Source of the DNA: CAZFER01 sp964517495
Lineage (GTDB): Bacteria > Hinthialibacterota > Hinthialibacteria > Hinthialibacterales > Hinthialibacteraceae
Direction: 5' to 3'
NCBI GenBank assembly: GCA_964517495.1
Contig: CAZFER010000007.1
Coordinates: 1 to 64,000, forward strand
DNA length: 64,000 nucleotides
Numbering within the stretch: position 1 is the stretch's first letter; each line of letters opens with the position of its first letter. The position numbers were made by a program, and so were the translations under genes. Below are positions 8,071-18,006 of the stretch, piece after piece. The notes below the pieces were generated by a model that saw only the letters and a program-made list of their open reading frames with translations, was not told the origin of the DNA and searched no databases.

Positions 8071-8565
8071 ATGGCTGATGATTCAACACCAACGTCCTTC
8101 TTCAATGAGGATCAAATCTTTGAACTGGATGTTGATCTCTATTCCCCTTCCCTTTTGCAAAAAAGCCGTTTGAGCATAAAGCGGCGGATTTATAATCCCT
8201 GGATTTTTCCTTTTTTGGGATTTTTTCTGTCGTTTTGTGCCTTTCTACCGATGATATACAATTTCTTTCAGCTGCGCCGCTGGTTTTGGCTGACCACTTT
8301 CATTGTTTTATTGCCGGTTATTATGATCAGCGTTATAATGATGACCTATTCCACCGCTGCATGGATCGGTCTAACTCCAAGAGAGGCTGCCGGTTACTTG
8401 TACAGAATATGTTTCACCTTATCCGGAATCCTTGCCTATGGCATCCAGCGCAAGGATTATGAATGGTTTATTATGGCGGGTGGTGAAGAAAGATCAACTT
8501 GGAAGTTAGTCATTGCGCTCATCATTTTAATGGTTGCTATCATTTATTCTTTACAAAATTTATAG
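8071..8565 (+). CDS. Small polytopic membrane protein, unknown
   Basis: This 164-residue protein has a polar N-terminus (~1-50) and about four hydrophobic segments (roughly 52-70, 77-100, 110-130 and 146-162). I recognise no domain. Its gene ends 16 nt before the preferred start of the TPR-membrane gene, and a TPR-AAA gene follows. The three genes look like an operon, and this protein may be a membrane partner of that module. The first ATG of the frame is used; no strong ribosome site is seen before it. Confidence 0.6.
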   Translation: MADDSTPTSFFNEDQIFELDVDLYSPSLLQKSRLSIKRRIYNPWIFPFLGFFLSFCAFLPMIYNFFQLRRWFWLTTFIVLLPVIMISVIMMTYSTAAWIGLTPREAAGYLYRICFTLSGILAYGIQRKDYEWFIMAGGEERSTWKLVIALIILMVAIIYSLQNL

Positions 8566-8581
8566 GCAGGGAAATTTTGAG

Positions 8582-9526
8582 ATGGACGCCGTATATTATG
8601 AACGTCCCAGTGAACATTTAGAGCGGGGCCGTACTTTATTGAATATTGGCCGCCCCAGAGAGGCTTTGGAAGAGTTTCAAGCAGCCTTATCGGAAAATCC
8701 CCAATCCAGTGAAGCCGAAGCCTTGATGGCCGCTGCCCTATCGGCATTGGATAAACATCAGGCTGCAGAGCAGCATATCTGCCATGCATTGACGCTTGAC
8801 CCGCAAGATCCCTTCAGCCATTTTGTTTATGGTTTGATTTTACATGACATGCAACGGGATGCGGAAGCAGAGCGAGAGTATCTAAACGCCATCTATCTCA
8901 ATCCCATCTTACCAGACTGCCATGCGAGATATGCCTTGTTGCTTTATCGAAATGGGCAGGTGGAGAAAGCTAAAAAAATTGCTAAAAATGCGCTAAGATT
9001 TGATCCGGAAAATGTTGAAGCCCTGCAAATATTGGGGCATGCCAATATGGATGAATGGGATGTGGATATAGCCCAAAGCACATTTCAGAGGGCTTTGGCG
9101 ATCGATCCGGAATCATCCGAGACACATGCCGGAATGGGGCTTACCCATTTACATAATAATCAATCAGACAAGGCACGGGATGAATTGAGAGAATCATTGC
9201 GGCTTGATCCAAACAATGAGTATGCGCAGGAATTGTATTTCCAAGCGGTGAAAACACGCCATCCTTTGTATTCCCTGTTCTGGCGCTGGTCGCTTTCATT
9301 AAAACGGTTAGGACGAGTGCAAGCGTTATTTTTGATTTTGGGTTTATGGTTACTGGTGAATATTATTCATCAGGTGAAGGTGCACAATGCTGAGTTTTTC
9401 GCTAATTATCCCATTGCAAATTATGCCGTTTCGGGATTGCTTATTATCTATGTTATTTTTTGCATTTATACCTGGGTTGCCGATCCCATATTCAATTTCC
9501 TTGCCCGGCGCGGTTGGATTAAATAA
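8582..9526 (+). CDS. TPR protein with C-terminal membrane anchor
   Basis: The ATG at 8582 (MDAVYYERPSEHLERG) is preferred over an upstream in-frame ATG at 8534, because the latter lies inside the preceding gene. GGCAGGGA lies just before 8582. The ~315-residue protein has about six TPR units in residues ~10-220 (for example GRPREALEEFQAALSENP and GQVEKAKKIAKNALRFDP). Two hydrophobic segments near the C-terminus (LFLILGLWLLVNII and ANYAVSGLLIIYVIFC) follow. The TPR array should therefore face one side of a membrane. It sits 14 nt before the AAA gene and probably recruits it or its clients. Confidence 0.8.
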   Translation: MDAVYYERPSEHLERGRTLLNIGRPREALEEFQAALSENPQSSEAEALMAAALSALDKHQAAEQHICHALTLDPQDPFSHFVYGLILHDMQRDAEAEREYLNAIYLNPILPDCHARYALLLYRNGQVEKAKKIAKNALRFDPENVEALQILGHANMDEWDVDIAQSTFQRALAIDPESSETHAGMGLTHLHNNQSDKARDELRESLRLDPNNEYAQELYFQAVKTRHPLYSLFWRWSLSLKRLGRVQALFLILGLWLLVNIIHQVKVHNAEFFANYPIANYAVSGLLIIYVIFCIYTWVADPIFNFLARRGWIK

Positions 9527-9540
9527 AGGTTTCCATTCTT

Positions 9541-10884
9541 ATGAGTAAACAGGATATTGAACGTTTAAAAGCTCTCACAGATGCGCTTGAATACAGTCCT
9601 GAAAACATCCCGCTTCGGCAGGAAGTCGCGGAATTATGCGAAGAGATGCTGCGTTGGGATGAAGCCTATATGCATTATTCACAGCTGTGCACTGAAAAAC
9701 CAGGGGTGATTGACCACTTTATCGGGCTTGCGCGTTGTGCGATGGCACTGGCGCGATGGGAAAAAGCGGCGGCCGCGTGTCGGGCAGCGTTGGATAAGAA
9801 TCTTCGGCATGCCAGGGCCAATCTAATATTATCCAGAGCTTTATATGAAATAGGGGATGTGGAAACGGCGCGTAAACATTATGAGATTTCCATTGACCAG
9901 GATCCCTCATTGGAAGAAAAAGAAGAACGCGATAAACATTTTCCCGACGGTGAACAACCGAAGAGCATATTACGCATTCACCGGCGGGAAGAGCCGGATG
10001 AATCTGAATTTGAATTCGAGAAACCGTCGATTAACTTCAATGATGTCGGTGGATTAGAGTCATTAAAAGAGACCATTCGGCGCAAAATTATCCTTCCCTT
10101 TCAAAATCCCGACATTTTCAAAGCCTATGGAAAAAAAACTGGTGGAGGGATTCTGCTTTACGGTCCTCCCGGGTGTGGTAAAACGCATATTGCCCGTGCA
10201 ACAGCGGGTGAGTGTGATGCTCATTTTATATGTGTGGAAATCAGTGATGTATTGGACATGTGGTTTGGGGAGAGCGAAAAGCGGCTTAATGCCCTGTTTC
10301 AAGAGGCACGCCAGCGTAAACCCTCCATTATCTTTTTTGATGAGATTGACGCAATTGGGGGGATTCGCAATCGGATGCGGGAAACACCGGGAAAGACGTT
10401 GGTGAGTCAGCTTTTGGCGGAAATGGATGGATATCAAACTGAAAATGAAAATATACTCGTCATTGGAGCTACAAACGCTCCGTGGCATGTCGATCCTGCC
10501 TTGCGCCGGCCAGGGCGATTTGATCAGGTTATTTTTGTGGCACCTCCTGACCTGCAAGCCCGCTCGGAAATATTGAATATTCACTCCAAAAACCGGCCCA
10601 TAAAAGAAGTTGATTTTGCTAAACTTGCGAAGAAATGTGAGGGATTTTCAGGGGCTGATTTAAATGAACTGGTTGAAAAAGCCTGTGAGGAGGCCATGCA
10701 ATTAAGCCTGGAATCCGGCCATATCGAACCGGTAACCATGAAAGAATTCACTAAAGCGCTTTCATTGTTGAAACCAACCACACGAGAATGGCTCTCGACT
10801 GCAAAGAATTATGCCACTTATGCCAACGAAGGGGGTATTTATGATGAAGTAATACAATACCTTCGCCAAATTAAATTCAAATAA
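9541..10884 (+). CDS. TPR-AAA+ ATPase of the Cdc48/Vps4-like group
   Basis: In this 447-residue protein, residues ~1-125 are TPR-like helices and ~165-400 a classical AAA module. Visible motifs are NDVGGLESLKE, Walker A GPPGCGKT (208-215), a pore loop WFGE (241-244) like that of katanin/Vps4 enzymes, Walker B FFDEID (265-270), sensor-1 ATN, and the arginine-finger segment RRPGRFD. A C-terminal helical lid and ~40 extra residues follow. There is no protease domain and no membrane segment, unlike FtsH. It likely unfolds or remodels proteins as a hexamer, with the two upstream membrane proteins as adaptors. The client is unknown. Confidence 0.88.
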   Translation: MSKQDIERLKALTDALEYSPENIPLRQEVAELCEEMLRWDEAYMHYSQLCTEKPGVIDHFIGLARCAMALARWEKAAAACRAALDKNLRHARANLILSRALYEIGDVETARKHYEISIDQDPSLEEKEERDKHFPDGEQPKSILRIHRREEPDESEFEFEKPSINFNDVGGLESLKETIRRKIILPFQNPDIFKAYGKKTGGGILLYGPPGCGKTHIARATAGECDAHFICVEISDVLDMWFGESEKRLNALFQEARQRKPSIIFFDEIDAIGGIRNRMRETPGKTLVSQLLAEMDGYQTENENILVIGATNAPWHVDPALRRPGRFDQVIFVAPPDLQARSEILNIHSKNRPIKEVDFAKLAKKCEGFSGADLNELVEKACEEAMQLSLESGHIEPVTMKEFTKALSLLKPTTREWLSTAKNYATYANEGGIYDEVIQYLRQIKFK

Positions 10885-11156
10885 AGTGTAAATGTTTTTT
10901 TGGCACACCTACTTTATGATAACTCACTCCCCCCGCGCCAATATGGCGCAAGAATGGATAAAAACCGTAAATCTTACCTTCCTAGATTCCATCGTTTAAA
11001 CAACTCATAAATATAAACTTATATTATATATCACGATATGGAATACAACTTGCGTGATGCTACTTACCAAAAAATAAAGGCGATTTTTGGTCTTCTATTC
11101 ATACTGGAAGTTTAACCTATAACTCATTTGTATCGGCCGCAAATAGGGAAGGCGTT

Positions 11157-12581
11157 ATGAAAATGAAACGGAACATGATCCATAACGGCTTAAAAATACT
11201 ATTAGTTACACTCGTTTTTTCAATCTTTAATGGACAACTTTATGGGTATGACAGACGCACTCCAATCGTGGAAGCTGTGGAGAAGGTGCTTCCGGCTGTT
11301 GTCGATATTAGCACCACAAAGAGTATTAAGGTATCCCCCTTTCCCTCGTTCTTTTCAACACCGTTTGATGATCAATTGGAGCGATTTTATAAAAGATTTG
11401 AGCGTACTTACCAATTGGAAGGGCTTGGATCGGGTGTTGTGGTAGAAGGTGGTTATGTCATCACCAACGATCATGTCGTGAAATACGAATATGGCTATGC
11501 GGACAAAATCGTTATCACGTTTTATGAGAACAAGGTTCAAAAGGAAGCAACTATTATTGGTGTTGATTCAAGAGCCGATGTGGCCATTTTAAAGATAAAG
11601 GATGAACCTCCGGTCGATCATCTTCCCTGGGGGCGTTCGGATGATTTGATGATCGGAGAGACGGTGATTGCGATAGGCAATGCGTTGGGACAATCCTTCA
11701 CTGTGACGAATGGCATCATTAGCGCATTAAATCGGAGTATTAGCGATGAAAGCGGCCGAGAGCTTCATACGCTTATTCAAACGAATGCCGATATCAATCG
11801 TGGAAATAGTGGAGGCCCATTGGTTAATATTAATGGAGAATTCATCGGATTGAATACCGCGATTCTTTCACCATCTGGCGGCTCAGTGGGTTTGGGATTT
11901 GCCATACCGATCTCGCGAGTTAAACAAGTCTACGATTATTGGGTCAATCACATTCCCGCTATGGAGGATCGAATGGGGATTGAATATCAGGATATAACAC
12001 CTGATTTACGCCTATTCTTTCAATCCAACTATGAAGAATTAAAAGATAAACCTCTCAGTGGAATTGTAGTACTGAATGTTGATGATGATGGTTTTTGCGC
12101 AGATGCATTGCTACGGCGTGACATTATCATCGGAGTGGATGGGAAGACAGTCACTAATTCCAGGGAGTTTATTAACCATTTGGAAGAACACCGTGGAAAG
12201 AGTTTGCAGCTAAGCATTATTCGTGAAGGCCAAAAAGAGACGCTCCAGATAAAAGTACCCGATGAACGAATACAAACCACCCAGTGGCTGGGTATGGAGA
12301 TGCAAAAACTGGACAGCCCGTGGCGGCGATGGTATGGCATCGATAAACGGCAGCACGGGCTGGTAGTGCTTTCCGTTTCTCCTAATAGCCACGCTGCTGA
12401 GATGGGCATCAAGCGAGGGGATATCTTACTGGCCATTGATGCAAAACCTTTGGTAAACCTTGAAGATTTAAAAGCAGCCAGGGATGAGTTAAAGAATCAA
12501 GATGAAGTCATCCTGGATGTCTATAAACGGAGTGAAAATGAAGCCCGTCGAATCCAGTTACCTTTGGATTCAATCTTATAA
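11157..12581 (+). CDS. HtrA/DegP-family periplasmic serine protease, two PDZ domains
   Basis: This 474-residue protein has an N-terminal signal segment (~8-30). The trypsin-like domain has its catalytic triad at H106 (TNDHVV), D141 (RADVAIL) and S218 (RGNSGGPL). Two PDZ domains follow, about 280-365 and 375-465. DegP/DegQ proteins degrade or refold damaged envelope proteins. The order htrA, grpE, dnaK places it in a stress/quality-control block. The gene is preceded by 272 bp with no gene; only a short GCGCCA/TGGCGC hairpin at 10935-10949 stands out there. Confidence 0.93.
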   Translation: MKMKRNMIHNGLKILLVTLVFSIFNGQLYGYDRRTPIVEAVEKVLPAVVDISTTKSIKVSPFPSFFSTPFDDQLERFYKRFERTYQLEGLGSGVVVEGGYVITNDHVVKYEYGYADKIVITFYENKVQKEATIIGVDSRADVAILKIKDEPPVDHLPWGRSDDLMIGETVIAIGNALGQSFTVTNGIISALNRSISDESGRELHTLIQTNADINRGNSGGPLVNINGEFIGLNTAILSPSGGSVGLGFAIPISRVKQVYDYWVNHIPAMEDRMGIEYQDITPDLRLFFQSNYEELKDKPLSGIVVLNVDDDGFCADALLRRDIIIGVDGKTVTNSREFINHLEEHRGKSLQLSIIREGQKETLQIKVPDERIQTTQWLGMEMQKLDSPWRRWYGIDKRQHGLVVLSVSPNSHAAEMGIKRGDILLAIDAKPLVNLEDLKAARDELKNQDEVILDVYKRSENEARRIQLPLDSIL

Positions 12582-12627
12582 AAAATTAAAAAAAACAAAA
12601 CACAAACCTTTGTTTGAGGTGATAAAA

Positions 12628-13311
12628 GTGAGAAAACCGGCAGAACACAAAGTGGAAGATATCACACTTCAGCATTTTAAAGAACCGGAAGATGACAAGA
12701 AAAAAGAAGTCAAATTTGCATTGGAAGACGAATGGAATAAAACCAATGCAGGCGAATCGGCTGAACCATCCGAACCGCTGGATGAAAAAGCCGAACCGGC
12801 GGAACCGGCTCAAACGGAACAGCCCGAAGAGGAGGATATTCAAAAAATTATTCAAGAACGCGATGACTATCTTAGCCACTTAAAACGGTTACAAGCCGAA
12901 TTTGACAATTTCAGAAAACGTGTGCAAAAAGAACGAGTTGATTTAAGAGAATATTTATTGCAGGAAATCCTATCACGTTTATTGGATGTGGCGGACAACA
13001 TGGATCGTGCGCTGCATCCCCATAATAAAACGGATGATATTGAATCATATCATGCCGGTGTGCAAATGGTGTATAACCAATTCATGTCTGTGCTTGGCGA
13101 TTATGGTTTAAGCCGTATTGAATGTGTGGGGGAAAAGTTTGATCCCCAGTACCACGAGGCCATTGCCCAACAACCTTCAAAGGAGCATGAACCCGGAACG
13201 ATTATCAACGAAATTTCTCCCGGTTACTTGTTGAAAGATCGAGTTTTGCGCGCTCCCAAAGTACAAGTGGCTGTTGAGGATACCTCGGAGTCAGAAAAGA
13301 AAACGGAATAA
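12628..13311 (+). CDS. grpE: GrpE nucleotide exchange factor
   Basis: GrpE releases ADP from DnaK. The frame is open from 12502, inside htrA, but GTG at 12628 is the likely start because GAGGTGA lies 5 nt upstream. This gives 227 residues. An acidic, Glu/Pro-rich N-terminal stretch is followed by the long coiled coil (ERDDYLSHLKRLQAEFDNFRKR) and the beta-wing domain with FDPQYHEAI and the GYLLKDRVLRAPKVQV end. It is 43 nt upstream of dnaK. No CIRCE or sigma-32-like heat-shock signal is evident. Confidence 0.95.
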   Translation: MRKPAEHKVEDITLQHFKEPEDDKKKEVKFALEDEWNKTNAGESAEPSEPLDEKAEPAEPAQTEQPEEEDIQKIIQERDDYLSHLKRLQAEFDNFRKRVQKERVDLREYLLQEILSRLLDVADNMDRALHPHNKTDDIESYHAGVQMVYNQFMSVLGDYGLSRIECVGEKFDPQYHEAIAQQPSKEHEPGTIINEISPGYLLKDRVLRAPKVQVAVEDTSESEKKTE

Positions 13312-13354
13312 TTAGTTTAAATAAAGAAAAACCATTGAAATAGGAGATAGAATC

Positions 13355-15316
13355 ATGGGAAAAGTAATTGGAATTGATTTAGGAACAACAAACTCCGTCG
13401 TTGCTGTTATTGAAGGCGGAGAACCCGTGGTAATCACCAACTCCGAAGGCGCACGAACGACTCCGTCGGTTGTTGCGTTTACTGATAGTGGAGAGCGCCT
13501 GGTGGGCCAGGTGGCCAAACGGCAGGCCATTACCAATTCACGGCGAACTGTCTTTTCATCCAAACGATTTATTGGGTGCAAATTGGACGAAGTGGGTAAA
13601 GAAAAATCCAAAGTCCCTTACGAAGTGAAAGCGGATAATGAGGGGAAGGCTTATTTCGTCATTGATGGAAAGAACTATAAACCCGAGGAAATATCAGCAC
13701 GTGTGCTTCAAAAGATGAAACAGACGGCGGAAGATTATCTCGGGCAGGAAATCACCCAAGCGGTTATTACAGTCCCGGCATACTTTAACGACAGCCAGCG
13801 CCAGTCCACCAAGGATGCAGGGAAGATCGCCGGATTGGAAGTGTTGAGAATTATCAACGAACCAACCGCCGCGGCATTGGCTTATGGCCTGGATAAGAAG
13901 AAGGATGAAAAAATCGCTGTTTTTGACTTTGGTGGAGGAACCTTTGACATCTCCATCCTGGAATTGGGTGAAGGTGTCTTTGAAGTGCGTTCCACCAATG
14001 GAGATACTCACTTGGGCGGTGACGATATTGATCAGGTGATTATTGATTCTATTGCCACCGAATTTCAAAAGGATTCGGGGATTGATATTCGTAATGATCC
14101 AATGGCTTTGCAGCGGCTTAAAGATGCAGCAGAAAAGGCCAAATGCGAGTTATCATCAACGACAGAAACATCGATAGATATTCCCTTTATCACCGCTGAT
14201 TCAACCGGTCCAAAGCACTTACAGATGAAGCTGACCCGATCAAAATTCGAACAGCTGGCGGGTCCCATTATCGAACGCACGATCGAGCCATGCAAGAAAG
14301 CCCTTTCTGATGCAGGTTTGCAGGCGGCAGATATCGATGAAGTCATTCTGGTGGGTGGTTCGACCCGTATCCCCATGGTCCAAAAGATCGTCAAAGACTT
14401 GTTCCAGAAGGAGCCTCATAAAGGCGTTAATCCGGACGAAGTGGTGGCGATCGGTGCAGCGATTCAGGCTGGCGTGCTAAGCAAAGAAGTGAAGGACGTC
14501 CTGCTGCTCGACGTAACGCCACTTTCACTGGGGATTGAAACGCTGGGTGACGTGTTTACCCGTTTGATTGAGCGGAATACTACCATTCCCACCAAGAAGA
14601 GCCAAATCTTTTCGACGGCGGCGGATAATCAACCAGCGGTTTCCATTCACGTGTTGCAAGGTGAGCGGGAAATCGCCTCTCAAAACCGGACCATTGGCCG
14701 CTTTGATCTGGTAGGGATTCCACCCGCACCGCGCGGTGTACCTCAAATCGAAGTGACGTTTGACATTGATGCCAACGGTATTCTTCACGTTTCCGCCAAA
14801 GACCTGGGAACAGGGAAAGAACAAAAAATCCGCATCGAATCCTCCAGCGGCCTTTCAGAGGATGACATCAATCGCATGGTGAAAGATGCCGAATTGCATG
14901 CGGAAGAAGATAAGAAGAAAAAAGAGGAATCCACACTGCGAAATGAAGCGGATTCCATGGTTTATACCACTGAAAAGTCGCTTCAGGAACATGGAGATAA
15001 AATATCCGCTGAAGATAAAGCACAGGTTGAAGATGCCATCCAGAATATGAAAACCGCTTTGGAAGGCAGCGATATTGAAGATATTCGGACAAAGAAACAG
15101 GCGCTGGAGCAAGCCAGCCAGAAGATTGGTCAGGTCATTTACGAAGAGATGGCCAAACAACAGGCTGCCCAACAACAAGCCGGTGAAGCTGGTGAATCCA
15201 CCCAAGCGGATATGGGTGACGCCACAGGTGATACCTCACAGCAAACCGATAGTTCAAAGAAGGCTGGAAGCGATGAAGATGTCGTCGATGCCGAATATAC
15301 TGTGGAAAAAGAATAA
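13355..15316 (+). CDS. dnaK: Chaperone DnaK (Hsp70)
   Basis: This is full-length Hsp70 (653 residues). It begins GKVIGIDLGTTNSVVAVIEGG. It has the DFGGGTFDISIL phosphate loop, the VGGSTRIPMVQ motif, the linker DVLLLDVTPLSLGIETLG and a substrate-binding domain, and ends in EDVVDAEY. It binds unfolded peptides in an ATP cycle with GrpE. No dnaJ is adjacent, so the J partner is encoded elsewhere. The ribosome site is AGGAG before the ATG. Confidence 0.99.
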   Translation: MGKVIGIDLGTTNSVVAVIEGGEPVVITNSEGARTTPSVVAFTDSGERLVGQVAKRQAITNSRRTVFSSKRFIGCKLDEVGKEKSKVPYEVKADNEGKAYFVIDGKNYKPEEISARVLQKMKQTAEDYLGQEITQAVITVPAYFNDSQRQSTKDAGKIAGLEVLRIINEPTAAALAYGLDKKKDEKIAVFDFGGGTFDISILELGEGVFEVRSTNGDTHLGGDDIDQVIIDSIATEFQKDSGIDIRNDPMALQRLKDAAEKAKCELSSTTETSIDIPFITADSTGPKHLQMKLTRSKFEQLAGPIIERTIEPCKKALSDAGLQAADIDEVILVGGSTRIPMVQKIVKDLFQKEPHKGVNPDEVVAIGAAIQAGVLSKEVKDVLLLDVTPLSLGIETLGDVFTRLIERNTTIPTKKSQIFSTAADNQPAVSIHVLQGEREIASQNRTIGRFDLVGIPPAPRGVPQIEVTFDIDANGILHVSAKDLGTGKEQKIRIESSSGLSEDDINRMVKDAELHAEEDKKKKEESTLRNEADSMVYTTEKSLQEHGDKISAEDKAQVEDAIQNMKTALEGSDIEDIRTKKQALEQASQKIGQVIYEEMAKQQAAQQQAGEAGESTQADMGDATGDTSQQTDSSKKAGSDEDVVDAEYTVEKE

Positions 15317-15407
15317 TAAAGTGAGGTTGAATGATGGGATCGTATGTTGTGAATGATTCCAAATCATATGCACTAAATCCGTTTCGGATAAATTGACGCT
15401 TGAAAAC

Positions 15408-15441
15408 GGAGAAGATAACCTATCTTCTCCTTATTTTATTT
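15408..15441 (+). terminator. Rho-independent terminator after dnaK
   Basis: GGAGAAGATA (15408-15417) pairs perfectly with TATCTTCTCC (15421-15430) across a 3-nt loop. It is followed by a T-rich TTATTTTATTT tract. It ends just upstream of the FmdB gene's ribosome site. Confidence 0.8.
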
Positions 15442-15466
15442 GTATCGAATTGGAGGAACAAATAGC

Positions 15467-15805
15467 ATGCCGACTTATGATTATGAATGTGACAAATGTG
15501 GATATGAATTTGAACGCTTTCAATCCATGACGGAAGATCCAATTAAAATCTGCCCAGAATGCAATGCCAATGGTGTAAGACGCCTGTTAGGAACCGGGGC
15601 GGGGATTATCTTTAAGGGATCGGGCTTTTACGAAACAGATTACAAACGCCAGCCGGAACGGGATAAATCCAAACAAGAATCCAAACAGGAATCCAAGAGT
15701 GATTCAAAATCGGATTCAAAGCAGGAAACATCGAGTGGAGGAGAAAAGAAGCAAGAGAACAAATCTGATTCTAAATCCTCCTCAAATAAAGAAGCAGCAG
15801 CCTAA
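15467..15805 (+). CDS. FmdB-family zinc ribbon protein
   Basis: The ATG at 15467 (MPTYDYECDKCGYEFE) has GGAGGA 10 nt before it and matches the family's invariant start. The open frame from 15440 is therefore not all coding. The 112-residue protein has a zinc ribbon with CDKC and CPEC pairs in the first ~45 residues, then GAGIIFKGSGFYETDYK. A long low-complexity tail of Lys, Ser, Gln and Asp repeats (KQESK/SDSK) follows. FmdB proteins are small putative regulatory or ribosome-associated factors. The function is not settled. Confidence 0.88.
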   Translation: MPTYDYECDKCGYEFERFQSMTEDPIKICPECNANGVRRLLGTGAGIIFKGSGFYETDYKRQPERDKSKQESKQESKSDSKSDSKQETSSGGEKKQENKSDSKSSSNKEAAA

Positions 15806-15909
15806 TCCAATAACAGTGCGTCAAGTATTCATGCTTTACGCTCATTCATGAAAGAGGGTAGTTTGCAGTGTATATTCTATGCATAACGATATAAAACGTT
15901 AATCCATAA

Positions 15910-16890
15910 ATGTGGAAAAGCATAATCATGACTCAACCGGCAGCTATATATAGTGGGAAGGGAAATTTTATTTTGAGAATTAGTCAACCTATTGTTGACA
16001 TAACAGGCTTCGCTATACTTTTTTTATGCCTGGTATTCCCAATCCAAGCATTCAGCCAATCGCAAGCCTCTCTTCCTTCCGCATCACCCGAGTTGGAAAT
16101 CACACTTAAAACAGAAGGCCCTATGCCTGAGCATGTGGTGGCACAACGCCCTTTTGAATGGCGAATTATTATTCGATGGCATGGTGATTCAACAGCCATA
16201 CAACCTTTTATCAAAAAAGAACCATCCTTCGATCAGTTGGAAGTGATTGAACCCTCTACAACCCTTAAAACAGGCCATGATGATATCGGCCGATATACCG
16301 AAATGCGTTTTAATTACAAACTAATGCCAGAAGTTGAAGGTGAAGCACGCATTGGCTCAACAGCGATTGCTTATCAAACCGGTGAGGATGAAGATGACCT
16401 GGCTTACCTTACAACACCATCCACGACAATTAATGTTGGAAAAGCGCCATTTGATTGGGGTGAATTTTTTCAAGGGATGGTGACGTCGCTGTTTTTTTGG
16501 GTTACGGTTATCTTTCTATTGATCATCATTGCCGTTACTATTTTTATTCGCAGGCGTTCGCACTCATCACAAACACAAACCGATGAGGACACAACCGCGG
16601 ATCCACTCGACGAGATGCTGGAACACGCACATCGCGACCGCGTGGAAGGCGACATGAGTGGATACATACGCCACTTGGAACAAGCAGTAAAATATCATTT
16701 GGATCAACGTTTTCCTCAATATCATCAAGCTCAGTTATCAGGTTATATTGACGAAGTGGATTCAGAACTAAAACCTGTTTTAAAACGTTTTTTACATACA
16801 GGAGAAGAATGCAAATACGCTCCCGATCGTCCATCACCGGACGTATGGGATCAGCTTTGGAATGATACAAAACGGTTGACACAGATATAA
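15910..16890 (+). CDS. BatD-like membrane protein at head of MoxR/Bat operon
   Basis: This 326-residue protein has an N-terminal signal/anchor (~residues 32-52), an extracytoplasmic beta-rich region (~60-175), one membrane segment (~195-213, FFWVTVIFLLIIIAVTIFI) and a cytosolic tail with helical, TPR-like composition. The layout resembles BatD-type/DUF4381 proteins that flank MoxR genes. The start is uncertain. ATG at 15910 lacks a ribosome site, and in-frame starts at 15928 (ATG) or 15974 (TTG, behind GGGAAGGGA) would still keep the hydrophobic signal. moxR follows after 31 nt. Confidence 0.65.
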   Translation: MWKSIIMTQPAAIYSGKGNFILRISQPIVDITGFAILFLCLVFPIQAFSQSQASLPSASPELEITLKTEGPMPEHVVAQRPFEWRIIIRWHGDSTAIQPFIKKEPSFDQLEVIEPSTTLKTGHDDIGRYTEMRFNYKLMPEVEGEARIGSTAIAYQTGEDEDDLAYLTTPSTTINVGKAPFDWGEFFQGMVTSLFFWVTVIFLLIIIAVTIFIRRRSHSSQTQTDEDTTADPLDEMLEHAHRDRVEGDMSGYIRHLEQAVKYHLDQRFPQYHQAQLSGYIDEVDSELKPVLKRFLHTGEECKYAPDRPSPDVWDQLWNDTKRLTQI

Positions 16891-16921
16891 AATTGGAAAC
16901 TTAAGAAGGAGGTTTGAATTC

Positions 16922-17926
16922 GTGAACGAGGCAGTCACTCCCAGCCAGGATATTCGCGCGATTTCAGAACGTATTCGAGAAGAGAGCGCATTCATCACCC
17001 CGCTTTTGGATCAGATTGAAAAAGTCATTGTGGGCCAACGTTATATGGTTGAACGCCTATTGATCGGCATATTGACCGGTGGGCATGTTTTACTGGAGGG
17101 CGTTCCTGGTTTGGCCAAAACCTTAACCGTTTCCTCACTAGCCAAAACCATCAAAGCCTCGTTTCAGCGTATCCAGTTCACTCCTGACCTTTTGCCCGCC
17201 GACTTGATCGGAACCATGATCTTTAACCAGCAGACAGGTGAGTTTGTTCCGAAAAAAGGCCCTATCTTTGCTCACATTATATTAGCGGATGAGATAAACC
17301 GTGCACCTGCCAAAGTGCAAAGTGCTTTGCTGGAGGCCATGCAAGAAAAACAGGTCACCATTGGGAATGACACTTATCCATTGGTCGAACCTTTTTTGGT
17401 GCTAGCCACACAAAACCCCATTGAGCAGGAAGGCACCTATCCACTCCCCGAAGCGCAAGTCGACCGATTTATGCTTAAACTCAAGATAAACTATCCAACC
17501 AAGTCGGAAGAGCGGCAAATTCTTGACCGCATGACCGGTGAGGAAGTGGTCCAACCGGAGCCGGTTTTGGAGCAGGAAAAAATCCTGCAAGCCCAAAAAG
17601 TTGTGCGTCAGGTTTATATTGACAGCAAGGTCCGTGACTATATCGTTGACCTCGTATTTGCCACACGAGAACCAAGGATTTACGGGCTGGAAATCGAAGA
17701 ACTGATCGAATTCGGCGCTTCACCCCGTGCTACGATTTTCTTGACTATCGCCGCCAAAGCCCATGCCTTTTTACGAGGACGTGGCTATGTCACCCCTGAA
17801 GATGTGAAATCCATTGGTATGGACGTTTTGAGACACCGAGTTATTTTGAGCTACGAAGCGGAAGCGGAAGAAATGACGCCTGAGCAAGTCATACAACAGG
17901 TATTTGATCATATCGAAGTTCCATGA
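16922..17926 (+). CDS. moxR: MoxR-family AAA+ ATPase
   Basis: This 334-residue MoxR (RavA/MRP clade) protein has Walker A GVPGLAKT (60-67), Walker B ILADEINRAP, ATQNPIEQEGTYPLPEAQ sensor region and VDRFMLK arginine-finger segment. The C-terminal lid contains GASPRATIFL. MoxR ATPases work with VWA-domain proteins, probably as metal- or cofactor-insertion or assembly chaperones. Here they would be the DUF58 and two VWA proteins downstream. GTG start with strong AAGGAGG 8 nt upstream. Confidence 0.95.
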   Translation: MNEAVTPSQDIRAISERIREESAFITPLLDQIEKVIVGQRYMVERLLIGILTGGHVLLEGVPGLAKTLTVSSLAKTIKASFQRIQFTPDLLPADLIGTMIFNQQTGEFVPKKGPIFAHIILADEINRAPAKVQSALLEAMQEKQVTIGNDTYPLVEPFLVLATQNPIEQEGTYPLPEAQVDRFMLKLKINYPTKSEERQILDRMTGEEVVQPEPVLEQEKILQAQKVVRQVYIDSKVRDYIVDLVFATREPRIYGLEIEELIEFGASPRATIFLTIAAKAHAFLRGRGYVTPEDVKSIGMDVLRHRVILSYEAEAEEMTPEQVIQQVFDHIEVP

Positions 17927-18006
17927 TCAACCAACCCTGTGGATGGAACATTTTGTCCGTTGTTTAACACGAATCTGATTAAATTACTTAAGTCCAGCGA
18001 GTTGAT

